A stretch of 64,000 nucleotides of DNA from NCBI GenBank assembly GCA_019359235.1, contig JAHHHT010000001.1, positions 62,001 through 126,000 of the forward strand, in the 5' to 3' direction. Below the pieces are notes generated by a model. That model had not been told where the DNA came from, searched no databases, and saw only the letters and a list, made by a program, of their open reading frames with translations. Within the stretch, counting starts at the first letter, position 1. Each line of letters begins with the position of its first letter. The stretch comes from Oscillatoria princeps RMCB-10 (GTDB taxonomy: Bacteria; Cyanobacteriota; Cyanobacteriia; Cyanobacteriales; Oscillatoriaceae). The translations under genes and the position numbers were made by a program. Positions 45,296 to 57,976 of this stretch are shown piece by piece.

Positions 45296-45778
45296 GCTAA
45301 ATTTCTCAACACTAAAATCGACGGCTGGAGTGTTAAGGCGGCCAGAGCCCAAAAATCCACCCAAGAGTTTTAGATTAAGGCTATTTGATGAGAAATTACG
45401 TTAAGAATTCTTAAGCAGCCGGCCAGCACGGCTCGGGCGTCGGGCATTTGGATGCCCGGATTTTGGATGCCCGGATTTTGGATTGGGGCGTGGGGCGTGG
45501 GGCGTGGGGCCTGGGGCACTGCTAGGGTTTTGCGCATTTAATTTGCGCTATAAACCTCTATCTTCTCGCTGGCCAACTCTGCCTATCAATGCGGATCGGT
45601 CGGCTCTGCCTCCTTTGTCGAACAAGCAGATTAAAAGCCTAACCGCTCAATCCTCCGGCATAAAGTCAGAAACCCGGAAGAGGGCGGTCTCCGTGGGTGG
45701 CCCGCCCCTACGAAACCGGGTTTCTCTGTCGGAGTCAGCAGTAGGGTGCGTTCCCTCAAGGAACGCACCTGGGCAACG
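45296..45778. other. Intergenic region with several repeat families
   Basis: Between heme oxygenase and gyrB, both on the minus strand. It holds two ATGCCCGGATTTTGG units and GGGGCGT heptamers (about 45447-45517), an AGAAACCCGG / CCGGGTTTCT element with an inner GGGCGG hairpin (45668-45725), and the GTAGGGTGCGTTCC palindrome (45741-45769) 10 bp past the gyrB stop. The heme oxygenase promoter must be in the first ~100 bp. Confidence 0.65.
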
Positions 45779-49471
<3,693 letters not shown>

Positions 49472-49496
49472 TTATCCAGTAAAATTTTTATAGGGG

Positions 49497-50453
49497 ATGC
49501 ACCCAGCCAACTCTCACCCACCGGCACTGATTGCGATTTGCGGGGCCACGGCCACCGGCAAGTCGGGTTTGGCGCTGGCCATAGCGCTGCGCTTGGCCAC
49601 GGCCATTCTTAGCGCCGATTCTCGGCAAGTGTACTGCGAGTTTGATATTGGCACCGCTAAGCCCTCAGCGGCTGACCGGCACCGGGTGCCCCATTATTTA
49701 ATTGATATCTGCAATCCTGCGGACACCCTAACGGTTGCAGATTACCAGCAGCAAGCGCAAGCCTGGATCGCCCAGTTCCATCAATCTCACCCCCCCAAGC
49801 CCCCCCTGTTAGTCGGGGGCACCGGCTTATATATTAAAGCAGTGGTGCGGGGGATGAAGATTCCCCGGGTGGCTCCGCAGCCGGCGTTGCGAGCCCAACT
49901 GGCCTCCTTGGGCCAATCTCAATGTTACGCTATGCTGCAACAGGTCGATCCAGATGCCGTCTGCAAGATTCACCCGAATGACTCAGTGCGCACATTGCGG
50001 GCATTAGAAGTATTCTACGCTACCGGGCGTCCGATTTCGCAGCAGCAGGGAGAGAATCCACCAGACTATCCTATTTTGCATATTGGTTTGGATTGCTCGC
50101 CGGGGGTTCTCGACGAGCGGATTGCGCGGCGCACCTCGGAAATGCTGGATGCCGGTTGGTTGGATGAGATAGAATATCTCTGCCAGAAATACGGGTCTTC
50201 TTTGCCTTTGCTCGACACGCTGGGATATCGGGAGATGCGGCAATATCTGGCAGGTGATATTTCTTTGGATGCAGCGAAAAAGCTGACCGTTTTGCGCACC
50301 CGCCAGTTTGCCAAACGACAGCGCACTTGGTTTAGAGCCTGTCCTGAGATTGAGTGGTTTGATGCCGAAATGCCGGATTTGTTGGAGCGAGTGTGGGAGC
50401 GAGTTCGGGAGTTTCTAGAGAACCGGTGCTGTATTCTTGAGAAGCGGGAATAA
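49497..50453 (+). CDS. miaA: tRNA dimethylallyltransferase MiaA, 318 aa
   Basis: Transfers dimethylallyl to N6 of A37 in tRNAs reading UNN codons. P-loop ICGATATGKSGLA at residues 13-25, then ILSADSRQVYCEFDIGTAKP and YLIDICNP, GGTGLYIKAVVRGM, and RALEVFYATGRPIS; the C-terminal part has LDTLGYREMRQYLAGD and TRQFAKRQRTWFR. All are hallmark MiaA motifs and the length is normal. ATG 49497 sits 43 bases past the end of the gyrB upstream open frame; the two genes are divergent. No partner gene follows. Confidence 0.97.
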   Translation: MHPANSHPPALIAICGATATGKSGLALAIALRLATAILSADSRQVYCEFDIGTAKPSAADRHRVPHYLIDICNPADTLTVADYQQQAQAWIAQFHQSHPPKPPLLVGGTGLYIKAVVRGMKIPRVAPQPALRAQLASLGQSQCYAMLQQVDPDAVCKIHPNDSVRTLRALEVFYATGRPISQQQGENPPDYPILHIGLDCSPGVLDERIARRTSEMLDAGWLDEIEYLCQKYGSSLPLLDTLGYREMRQYLAGDISLDAAKKLTVLRTRQFAKRQRTWFRACPEIEWFDAEMPDLLERVWERVREFLENRCCILEKRE

Positions 50454-51356
50454 ACCAGGTTTCTTTGGTTTATAGCGGTTCGTTTTTGAGCTGGATAAAT
50501 TATTTTTTTAAGAAACCGCCCCCGTGAAGGAGCGCCAAGGAAAGAGAGAGAATTTTACACTTCATTTAAACCCTCTATGTAAAGCCATAATAACGTTTAT
50601 AGCGTTTCTCAGTTGGATGAAATATGGCCTAGAAACCCGGTTTCTTTAAGAAACCGGGTTTCTCAGTACCTCACCAATATGAGAAAGGCTATAAACCGTG
50701 TTTATTTGGAAAATCAGGCCAGAATAACGTTGCGACCCCCCACATAAAGCCGGTTTCTGGGATTAGAGTGGGGCCTTAAAGAAACCAGGTTTCTGGCAGC
50801 GGTTATGTTAGGCTTAAGGGAGAAATGTCGGGTAATGTCGGGCGATTCAATCATCTAATCGTCACACCCCACCGGCACCGGCACTGGGGGCCAAGGAGTG
50901 CCCCTGCAGGGGGTGAGGAACTCGCTCACGGCTGCAAGCCGCAGTGAGTGCCGGCAGTCGGGAGGTGAGGAATCGCGGCTAGCCAGCTGTGAAGGCTATA
51001 GTGGAATCGGACTGTCAGAGGGAAAGCGCCGGCAAGGCGGTTACGATCGGAAAAACACATCCTCGCGGGTTAAGCGGGGGCGAAAGCACGAGAAATCTGC
51101 TGTTCGCACTAGAAAAAACCCCCACCGGGGGTTTGGTGAGCTGAGGGTGCGACATCTACCAGGACACCCTTGCGGGCGTTTGAAACGAAATCCCTCCTCC
51201 ACCCCATTCTCAGACAAGATGCACTATTGGCCCTTTTCAGCACCGCGCTATCCGGGAATATCCCATCCCAGTCTCCGGGCGTCCCATTCCCGGACACAAT
51301 CGGAGCATAGAAATGTTACAGCCAGTGTCTGAAGCGCACCAGGAAGGAGCGACTCC
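50454..51356. other. 900-bp intergenic region with possible structured RNA
   Basis: The first half holds palindromic AGAAACCCGG/CCGGGTTTCT copies (about 50630-50665). From about 50870 to 51140 the sequence has many dyads, for example CACGGCT/AGCCG (near 50928-50945), and on the minus strand a hairpin of AAACCCCC and GGGGGTTT followed by a T-run (about 51113-51133) that looks like a terminator. A plus-strand frame at 50898-51332 is unconvincing (rich in Arg, Ser, no domain). No known RNA family was recognised. The promoter and ribosome site (AAGGAG) of the kinase at 51357 lie at the end. Confidence 0.5.
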
Positions 51357-54300
51357 ATGAAACTTCGTAACAAGACACTGTTTATCGTTGGCGCAGCGCT
51401 CGTCACCCTAAATCTGGTTGTGTCCGCCACAGCCTCGAGTATCTTGCTGAGGGACTTCCAAAAACTAGAGGAACAGAGTGTCCGCAAGGATATGGCACGC
51501 GCCAAAGAGGCGCTCAGGGATAACCTCTCCAATTTGGACACCATCGCTCAAGATCAAGCCAAGTGGGACGACACCTACGCCTTTATCAACAAGGCTAGGC
51601 AGAACTATATCAAGTCAAATTTGGGCGACGCCACCTTCGCTCAATTGAGACTTAATCTGGTGCTGCTGATTGACAAAGCCGGTCGCACCGTCTTCAGCAA
51701 AAGCTTCGATCGGGCGCAGCACACCCAAACCCCCATTCCCTCCAGCTTGCAGCAACACCTGGGAGCTGGCAGCCTCCTGGTCGCTCACGCCAACCCAGAG
51801 AGTAGGGTATCCGGAATTATTCTACTGCCTGAAGGCCCGATGCTGGCTGTCTCGCGGCCCATCCTCACCAGTGAGGGCACCGGCCCCATTCGGGGGACGA
51901 TGATTTTGGGGCGCTACCTGGATGCTGAGGAAATTGAGCGCTTGAAGGATCTGACTGACTTGTCTGTCACCTTGTACCCCCTGGGTTCGGGCCCGCTGAG
52001 GCCCGAACTGCAAGCCGCGCTGGACGCCTTTGGCGCTACAGAGCAACCCGTCGCGCCTCCTGAGTCCCAGCGCCGGCTCACTGACCCCAATCAAGGGCTG
52101 ACAGCTGGGGAGATTGTCATCAAGCCTTTAGTCAGCGAGTTAAATTCACCCGCTGGGGAGGAGCGCATCGTCGGCTACGCACTGCTGAAAGATATCTACG
52201 GCAAGCCGGCGCTGCTGTTGCGAGTGGACTTGCCCAGAGTTATCTACCAGCAAGGTAAAGCCAGCCTGCGCTATTTTACCCTGTCCGTCCTGTCTGTGGG
52301 TCTGGCGTTTAGCGCTATCACCCTGCTGCTGGTGGAAAAATTGGTGCTTTCCAGGCTGACTCGCCTGAGCACCAGTGTGGGCAGCATTGCTGACCGCCGC
52401 GACCTCTCGCTGCGGGTGTCGCTCGCCGGCAAAGATGAACTCTCCAGTCTGGCTGACACCATCAACGCCATGCTGGAAGCTTTGGAAAAATCCCAGCAAG
52501 AGCGCCAGGCTAGCGAACAGCGCTACCGGCTGATGGCGGAGAACTCTACCGATATGATTGCCCGACAAAGCCCCGATGGCATTTTTCTGTACGTCTCGCC
52601 GGCCTGTCGGGCGCTTCTCGGATATGAACCAGAAGAACTTACAGGACGTTTCTGCTGCGAGCTGTTCCACCCGCAAGATTTGGCAGAGCTGAAAAAAACC
52701 CGCGCCGCCATGCTCGATGTGCCGGCGACTTACACCATCAGCTACCGCATCCGCCGCAAAGATGGCGAGTACATTTGGTTTGAAACCACCAGCCGCACTG
52801 TCCGCGACCCGATTTCAAAGAAAGTCCAAGAAGTGGTAACGGTTTCCCGCGACATCACGCACCGCGTCCTCGCCCAGCAAGAACTGCGAGACAGTGAAGC
52901 TTCAATTCGGGGGCTGTATAAAATCACTTCCGCTGGCAAACTCAGTTTTGAAAAGCGCCTCCAAGGTCTTCTGGCGATGGGACGCCGCCGCTTTGGTTTG
53001 AAATACGGTATTTTGTCTCGCATCGAAGGCGATTACTATCAGGTGATAGCCGCTCAATCCCCACACCATGCTATTAAAAAAGGGGACGTATTCGACTTGC
53101 AGCAAATGTACTGCCGGGAGACGGTGCGGCGCAGAGATCCTCTTTATTTTGAGTCGGTGATGGTGTCGAGCTGTCCGCGCCTTCCCGCTGGCTCGCCGTT
53201 TCCGCAAGAAGCTTATATTGGCACGCCGGTTTTCGTCGCCGACACTGTTTACGGCACCCTCAGCTTCTGGAGCCACACCCCCCTCAACCGGCCCTTCCGA
53301 GCGGTGGACAACGAGCTGTTAAAGCTGATGGCTCAGTGGATTGGGCGGGAGCTGGAGCGCCAGCAAGACGCGCAAGCTTTGGCGAGCGCCCGCGACGGGG
53401 CGCTGGAAGCGACGCGGGCCAAGAGCGAGTTCTTGGCGACGATGAGCCACGAGATCAGGACGCCGATGAATGCGGTGATTGGCATGACCGGCTTGCTGCT
53501 GGACACCAGCTTGACGCCGCAGCAGCGAGACTTTGTGGAAACTGTGCGCAGCAGTGGGGATGCGTTGCTGGCTATTATTAACGACATCCTGGACTTCTCT
53601 AAAATCGAGTCGGGCAAGCTGGAGCTGGAGGAGCAACCTTTCAATCTGCGCTCTTGTGTTGAGGAATCTCTGGATCTGCTCGCTTCCAAGGCGGCGGAAA
53701 AAGGTCTGGAGATAGCCTATCTGATCGACCGGCAAACCCCGACTGCAATTGTGGGGGATGTCACCAGGCTGCGCCAAATTTTGGTGAATTTGCTGAGCAA
53801 TGCGGTGAAATTCACGCTAGAGGGTGAGGTGGTGGTGTCGGTGACGGCACGTCAGATAGGGGAGGGCAATGGGAATTGGGTGCCGGTCGGCGGGCATGGG
53901 GCAGAAAATCAATGTCTGGAGCCTGATGCTCTATACTCTGTTTGGGAAATCCAATTCGCTGTCAGAGATACTGGCATCGGCATTCCTGCTGAGCGCATGG
54001 ATCGCCTGTTCAAGTCGTTCAGCCAGATTGATTCTTCTACGACTCGCCAGTATGGGGGCACGGGGCTGGGTTTGGCGATTAGCCTGCGCTTGAGCGAAAT
54101 GATGGGGGGCCGGATGTGGGTGGAAAGCCGGGGCCTGCTGGGTGGCAATCCTCCTGAGGAGTTTAGATTTTCGATGTTAGATTTTGGATGGGGAGAGGCG
54201 GTTGAGAAAACCGCAACTGCTGCATCTCCGGATGGGTTTAACAATCTAACATCTCCCATTCAAAACTCACAATCCCCTGGCTCTACTTTTTACTTCACAG

Positions 54301-55655
54301 TGGTGGTTTTTGCAGTTAATAATTCATCCCTGATTGATAAAGCCGGTTCTCACCCTATGCTCGCCGGCAAGCGGCTGCTGATTGTGGGTGACAGGGCTTC
54401 GACCGGCCAGGTTTTGACTGTGCAAGCCCAGTCTTGGGGGATGCTGACAAAAGTGGCAAAATATGGTAAGGAAGCGTTAAACTGGCTGGAAGCTGGGGAG
54501 CGGTTTGATTTGGCAATTGTGGACAGGCACCTGCCGGACTGGGACGGTGTGGCTCTGGCTGGCAAAATTCACGCTTTACCTTCGGGTGGGGGGCTGCCGG
54601 TGGTGATGCTGACTTCGATTGGCACCCAAGAAGCTCGGGAGACGGCTGCCGGTGGGGAGTGGGCGGGGGTGCTGAGCAAGCCGGTGAAGCAGTCCCACTT
54701 CTACAATGTCTTGGTTGAGATATTTGGCGGGAAGCGCCAGGAAAGCTACCGGTCGATCGAGATGGGGCAGTTGGATGCGGCGATGGGGGAACTGTTGCCC
54801 CTGCGGATTCTGCTAGCGGAAGACCATCCGGTAAACCAAAAGGTGGCGCTGCTGACTTTGCAGCGGATGGGGTATCGAGCGGATGTGGCGGGTAATGGGT
54901 TGGAGGTGCTTGACGCTTTGCGCCGGCAGCCTTATGATGTGGTGCTAATGGACGTCCAGATGCCAGAAATGGATGGCTTGGCAGCGGCAAGCCACATTTG
55001 CCAGGAGTGGCCGGTTGACCGGCGTCCCAGGATTGTAGCGATGACGGCAAATGCTATGCAGGGCGATCGCGAAGAGTGCATTAAGGCGGGGATGGATGAC
55101 TACATCAGCAAGCCTATCCGGGTGGACGAGCTGGTGCGAGCTCTAGGCGAGTGCAAGCCGGTTGCGAGAGTTTCAGATTCGGCTTCCCAAGATGGGGCGC
55201 TTTACCTGGAAAATGGCAGTGCCGGCCCATTGGGCGCACTTGCGCCAGAGATGTCTAGCTTGCTGATAGGGGGCGACGCGCAGCCAGAACCGCCAGAACC
55301 GGCACCGGCAGATCGCCCAGTGCTTGACGCCAAAATGCTGCAATCTTTGCGTGAAATAGATGCGCTGGCTGAGGTGATTGATATTTATTTGGAAAATTTT
55401 CCCCAGATGCTGCAATCTGTCAGTGCGGCTGTTAGCAGTGAGGATGCAGTGGCACTGCGAGCGGCGGCGCACTCGATGAAGTCAACTAGCGGCACTCTGG
55501 GCGCTTCTGGGATGTTTGAGCTGTGCAAGCAGCTGGAAGCTATGGGGCGTGCCGGCACAACTGCAGAAGCGCCTGCGCTGGTATCCCAGATTGAGGGGGA
55601 GTTTGAACGGGTGAAGGCGGCTTTGGAAATCGAGCGCCAGCTGTGTGAGGGGTGA
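51357..55655 (+). CDS. CHASE4 hybrid histidine kinase with two receivers and HPt, 1432 aa
   Basis: Membrane sensor. N-terminal membrane helix (TLFIVGAALVTLNLVVSATASSIL), a periplasmic CHASE4 domain (about 35-300, IAQDQAKWDDTYAFI), a second helix (LSVLSVGLAFSAITLLLVE), HAMP, PAS (MAENSTDMIARQSPDGIFLYVS), GAF (about 535-680), HisKA with H698 (TMSHEIRTPMNAVIGM), HATPase, receiver 1 with D1056 (LAIVDRHLPDWDG), receiver 2 with D1199 (VVLMDVQMPEMDG), and an HPt with H1372 (AAAHSMKSTSGTLGA). All phosphorelay residues are present in one chain, so it can run a full His-Asp-His relay. The HATPase has two unusual insertions, one (about 925-970) containing heptamer-like DNA. The ATG has AAGGAG 8-9 bp upstream. 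The output regulator is unknown. Confidence 0.93.
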   Translation: MKLRNKTLFIVGAALVTLNLVVSATASSILLRDFQKLEEQSVRKDMARAKEALRDNLSNLDTIAQDQAKWDDTYAFINKARQNYIKSNLGDATFAQLRLNLVLLIDKAGRTVFSKSFDRAQHTQTPIPSSLQQHLGAGSLLVAHANPESRVSGIILLPEGPMLAVSRPILTSEGTGPIRGTMILGRYLDAEEIERLKDLTDLSVTLYPLGSGPLRPELQAALDAFGATEQPVAPPESQRRLTDPNQGLTAGEIVIKPLVSELNSPAGEERIVGYALLKDIYGKPALLLRVDLPRVIYQQGKASLRYFTLSVLSVGLAFSAITLLLVEKLVLSRLTRLSTSVGSIADRRDLSLRVSLAGKDELSSLADTINAMLEALEKSQQERQASEQRYRLMAENSTDMIARQSPDGIFLYVSPACRALLGYEPEELTGRFCCELFHPQDLAELKKTRAAMLDVPATYTISYRIRRKDGEYIWFETTSRTVRDPISKKVQEVVTVSRDITHRVLAQQELRDSEASIRGLYKITSAGKLSFEKRLQGLLAMGRRRFGLKYGILSRIEGDYYQVIAAQSPHHAIKKGDVFDLQQMYCRETVRRRDPLYFESVMVSSCPRLPAGSPFPQEAYIGTPVFVADTVYGTLSFWSHTPLNRPFRAVDNELLKLMAQWIGRELERQQDAQALASARDGALEATRAKSEFLATMSHEIRTPMNAVIGMTGLLLDTSLTPQQRDFVETVRSSGDALLAIINDILDFSKIESGKLELEEQPFNLRSCVEESLDLLASKAAEKGLEIAYLIDRQTPTAIVGDVTRLRQILVNLLSNAVKFTLEGEVVVSVTARQIGEGNGNWVPVGGHGAENQCLEPDALYSVWEIQFAVRDTGIGIPAERMDRLFKSFSQIDSSTTRQYGGTGLGLAISLRLSEMMGGRMWVESRGLLGGNPPEEFRFSMLDFGWGEAVEKTATAASPDGFNNLTSPIQNSQSPGSTFYFTVVVFAVNNSSLIDKAGSHPMLAGKRLLIVGDRASTGQVLTVQAQSWGMLTKVAKYGKEALNWLEAGERFDLAIVDRHLPDWDGVALAGKIHALPSGGGLPVVMLTSIGTQEARETAAGGEWAGVLSKPVKQSHFYNVLVEIFGGKRQESYRSIEMGQLDAAMGELLPLRILLAEDHPVNQKVALLTLQRMGYRADVAGNGLEVLDALRRQPYDVVLMDVQMPEMDGLAAASHICQEWPVDRRPRIVAMTANAMQGDREECIKAGMDDYISKPIRVDELVRALGECKPVARVSDSASQDGALYLENGSAGPLGALAPEMSSLLIGGDAQPEPPEPAPADRPVLDAKMLQSLREIDALAEVIDIYLENFPQMLQSVSAAVSSEDAVALRAAAHSMKSTSGTLGASGMFELCKQLEAMGRAGTTAEAPALVSQIEGEFERVKAALEIERQLCEG

Positions 55656-55823
55656 GGGGTTTGGGCATTGGGCACGCCGCTCCTACGGAGCCGCTTCGCT
55701 AACGCATTGGGCATTGCGGCGGGAGTGACGAACTGAACAATCTCTAATGCGCCATTCCCCACGCGCCATTCTCCATGCGCCATGCGCCATGCGCCATGCG
55801 CCATGCCCCATTCCGAGCGCCGT
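55656..55823. repeat. Heptamer repeats (GGGCATT and CATGCGC units)
   Basis: GGGCATTGGGCA units near 55663-55720 and CATGCGC units at about 55773-55806 fill the gap between the convergent kinase and rpmB genes. Confidence 0.8.
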
Positions 55824-56060
55824 TTAAAATTTGTTCAAATCAATACCGGCTTCTTTGGCCATAGCTTGCAAGCCTTTTTGTTCTATGGTTTTGATGGCTT
55901 TGGTGGAAATGCGCAATCTCACCCAGCGCTTGCCTTGTGGCCACCAAACCCGCTTCCACTGCAGGTTGGCTTCTTGCAGCTTGTGGGTGCGCCGGTGGGA
56001 GTGGGAAACAGCAAAGCCGTTGTTGGCTTTTTTGCCGGTGAGCTGACAGATGCGGGACAT
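55824..56060 (-). CDS. rpmB: Ribosomal protein bL28, 78 aa
   Basis: Large-subunit ribosomal protein. [20 protein letters not shown] at the start and [24 protein letters not shown] in the middle are typical of the cyanobacterial/plastid bL28 form, which lacks the zinc-cysteine set. The start is ATG 56060; the frame stays open upstream to 56234, but that part is antisense to a GC-rich repeat and includes no native-like sequence. It ends convergently on the hybrid kinase and stands alone, as is usual in cyanobacteria. Confidence 0.96.
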   Translation of the reverse strand: MSRICQLTGKKANNGFAVSHSHRRTHKLQEANLQWKRVWWPQGKRWVRLRISTKAIKTIEQKGLQAMAKEAGIDLNKF

Positions 56061-56157
56061 GGCAATCTCCTGGTTGTCTTGCGCGTGTGTGCGATCTCCC
56101 ATTGTAGCTAATGTGCGGGCTTTGCGGGTGGGAATGGCGTGAATGCCGAGGAGCGCC

Positions 56158-56396
56158 GGATGAAGAACCCCACCCCCCAACCCCCTCCCCGCAAGCGGGG
56201 AGGGGGAGTAAGAGGGGTTTTCGCGCTCGTGCAAAAAGTTTCAATCATCCTGGTGCTTCCCCGTTTTTGGCACCGGCAGGTGAACCGGCGGGAGGCAATT
56301 CCTGCGGGCGTGCCGGTGGACACCGGCATGTTTTGGGAGCCGGTGTGGGCGTCTCGGCGCAGGTTTCGGTTTTTGGGACCGGCGGGACGCCTATTT
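56158..56396. repeat. Repeat module M, copy A
   Basis: Begins with a CCCCTCCCCGC/GCGGGGAGGGG hairpin, then a stretch containing TTTCAATCATCCTGGTGCTT and CACCGGCATGTTTTGGGAGC, and ends at GGGACCGGCGGGACGCCT. Near-identical sequence is at 58363-58602 (copy C), and its right part at 57612-57700 (copy B). It lies between rpmB and the gene fragment that follows. The plus-strand frame across it (from 56139) is repeat-derived. Confidence 0.85.
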
Positions 56397-56664
56397 AACT
56401 GCAAGCCCTCTCGCCCCCTCCCAGCCCACAAGGGGAAAGGGGAAGAAGAGAAATATCGAGCGGGGTATAGAGTGATTGTCCCAAAGAATGAAGCTGTTTA
56501 TTATACATATTATCTTCCGATAAACCACCGGCTCGATGGCTTGGATGACCTGTATGATTACTTTTGGATGCAATATTTTGCCGGCGTGGAAAGGGACTAC
56601 CACTCTTCTTCTTTGAGATATATTCTGTGGCTGCCCTTAGTTCTAATCAGGGTAAAGCCGGCGG
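56397..56664 (+). pseudogene. Unidentified gene fragment, copy A (duplicated near 57762)
   Basis: Reads GYRVIVPKNEAVYYTYYLP, then NHRLDGLDDLYDYFWMQYFAG in the frame open to 56675. A diverged copy at about 57762-57900 keeps CCAAAGAATGAAGC and GATGGCTTGGATGA but has an in-frame stop after TACTACAAA. No family was recognised. The open frame upstream is only repeat module M, so a native start is missing; both copies look like remnants of one small gene, possibly the toxin half of a lost module, but that is conjecture. Confidence 0.4.
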
Positions 56665-56940
56665 CTAGCAAATAACCCAAGTTGCTACTGAAGGAGGCAG
56701 AGCCTCCAAAACGCCGTTCCCAGGCTGAGCCTGGGAACGAGGGGAAATTTTTTCCTTATTTAAAAGCGCCTGTTTTTCTTCATCAGACAGAGTTTCCAGG
56801 TAAAGCTCGACAGCTTCTTTGATGTTCGCCGTTACCTCTTCCAAGGAATCCCCTTGAGTTTGGCAGCCTTTCAGGTCAGGGCAGTAGGCATAGTATCCAT
56901 CCTCATCTTTTTCGATTATAATGCTAAGTTTGTACAGCAT
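56665..56940 (-). CDS. HicB-like (UPF0150) antitoxin-type protein, 91 aa, repeat-derived tail
   Basis: Residues 1-65 are a HicB-type fold: MLYKLSIIIEKDEDGYYAYC, PDLKGCQTQGDSLEEVTANIKEAVELYLE. ATG 56940 is preceded by AGGGG. The last ~25 residues (SQAQPGNGVLEALPPSVATWVIC) are encoded by a GTTCCCAGGCTGAGCCTGGGAAC palindrome-type repeat, a GGAGGCAGAGCCTCC palindrome and the CCAAGTTGCTAC end of the MITE-like element, so the native C-terminus has been replaced. No HicA toxin is seen on either side. It may be a solitary antitoxin or UPF0150 protein. Confidence 0.75.
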   Translation of the reverse strand: MLYKLSIIIEKDEDGYYAYCPDLKGCQTQGDSLEEVTANIKEAVELYLETLSDEEKQALLNKEKISPRSQAQPGNGVLEALPPSVATWVIC

Positions 56941-57124
56941 AATAATTGGCCCCTTTCGGTAGTGGGTCAGTTGCCTGGAACAAGAATAGCAACTCTAAGG
57001 TGGGTTTGCCGCCATTATAGCAGTTTTCAATTGCCGGCGTTGCGCGGAAGGTGGCTGTATTCCTAAACCTGTGGAAAAACCAGAGTCGCGAAATAGTACA
57101 GGCAGAGGGCATAATTATCAGTTT

Positions 57125-57234
57125 CCACCGGCTCCCGTGCCGGTGGGGGGGTGGTTGGTTCCTCTGTGACTTTTTTGCGGACGCCTTTGCTGGGCCAAGG
57201 GAGCTCGACTGATGCGAGCAAGGGAGCTGGAACG
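57125..57234. repeat. Repeat module T, copy B
   Basis: CACCGGC..GCCGGTG dyad, then GTGGTTGGTTCCT, GTGACTTTTTTGCGGACGCC, TTTGCTG, and CAAGGGAGCTCGACTGATG. The same module is at 58248-58360 (copy C). The minisatellite starts directly at its right end. Confidence 0.8.
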
Positions 57235-57575
57235 ATGGAGTTCGGAGCTCGGATGATGGAGCTCGGAGCTCGGATGATGGAGTTCGGAGCTCGACTGATG
57301 GAGTTCGGAGCTCGGATGATGGAGTTCGGAGCTCGGATGATGGAGTTCGGAGCTCGGATGATGGAGTTCGGAGCTCGGATGATGGAGTTCGGAGCTCGAC
57401 TGATGGAGCTCGGAGCTCGACTGATGGAGCTCGGAGCTCGGATGATGGAGCTCGGAGCTCGACTGATGGAGCTCGGAGCTCGGATGATGGAGCTCGGAGC
57501 TCGACTGATGGAGCTCGGAGCTCGACTGATGGAGTTCGGAGCTCGACTGATGGAGTTCAGAGCTCGACTTGTAGA
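57235..57575. repeat. 21-bp minisatellite, about 16 units
   Basis: Units of GGAGCTCG(G/A)(A/C)TGATGGAG(T/C)TC in perfect 21-base phase. The plus frame through it (57151-57663) encodes GARMMEF/GARLMEL heptads, but that frame starts and ends in repeat DNA and is not supported as a gene. Two variable positions alternate between units, so the order of variants can be read as a code between strains. Confidence 0.9.
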
Positions 57576-57588
57576 ACGCCCAGGCGGG

Positions 57589-57900
57589 TGGACAGGCGGG
57601 ACGCCTGTCCTACGGGCGGGTGGGTGGACACCGGCATGTTTTGGGAGCCGGTGTGGGCGTTGAGGCGCATGTTTCGGTTTTTGGGACCGGCGCGACGCCT
57701 ATTTAACTGCAAGCCCTCTCGCCCCCTCCCAGCCCACAAGGGGAAAGGGGGAAGAAGAGAAATATCGAGCGGGGTATAGAGTGATTCTACCAAAGAATGA
57801 AGCCGGTTATTACTACAAATAATATCTTCTTATCAACTCCCGGCACGATGGCTTGGATGAGCTGTATAATTATGTTTGGAGGCGAGATTTTGCCAGCGAA
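57589..57900. repeat. Module M right part and gene fragment, copy B
   Basis: An AGGCGGGACGCCT palindrome at 57590-57612 is followed by CACCGGCATGTTTTGGGAGC, GGGACCGGCGCGACGCCT and a stretch with TTTAACTGCAAGCCCTCTCG that is almost identical to 56385-56476 of copy A. The gene-fragment copy (57762-57900) is broken by an early stop. Confidence 0.8.
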
Positions 57901-57907
57901 TCAGTAG

Positions 57908-57955
57908 GCGGTGCTAATCACAGTGTATCGTCCCGATACCCAACAGGTGGATTAA
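57908..57955 (+). pseudogene. Possible DUF4258 toxin remnant (C-terminal end only)
   Basis: Sixteen codons read AVLITVYRPDTQQVD then stop; ITVYRPD is the typical end of DUF4258 proteins, the usual upstream partner of YgiT-type zinc-finger antitoxins. A TAG lies immediately upstream in frame, so the body of the gene is gone. It ends 21 bp before the YgiT-like ATG, the expected position. Confidence 0.35.
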
Positions 57956-57976
57956 TTGGCGAGAGAGGAGGAGACA

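Noticed and set aside
50870-51140. Group II intron or RNase P RNA
   Set aside because: No domain V-type hairpin, no reverse transcriptase frame, and none of the conserved RNase P core sequences are visible.
50898-51332. 144-residue plus-strand frame before the CHASE4 kinase
   Set aside because: Arg/Ser-rich, no domain, no ribosome site; the DNA looks like structured non-coding sequence.
57235-57575. Possible CRISPR array or coding heptad repeat
   Set aside because: Units are contiguous 21-mers without spacers, so not CRISPR. The GARMMEF frame begins and ends inside repeat DNA that is duplicated elsewhere, so it is not supported as a protein.
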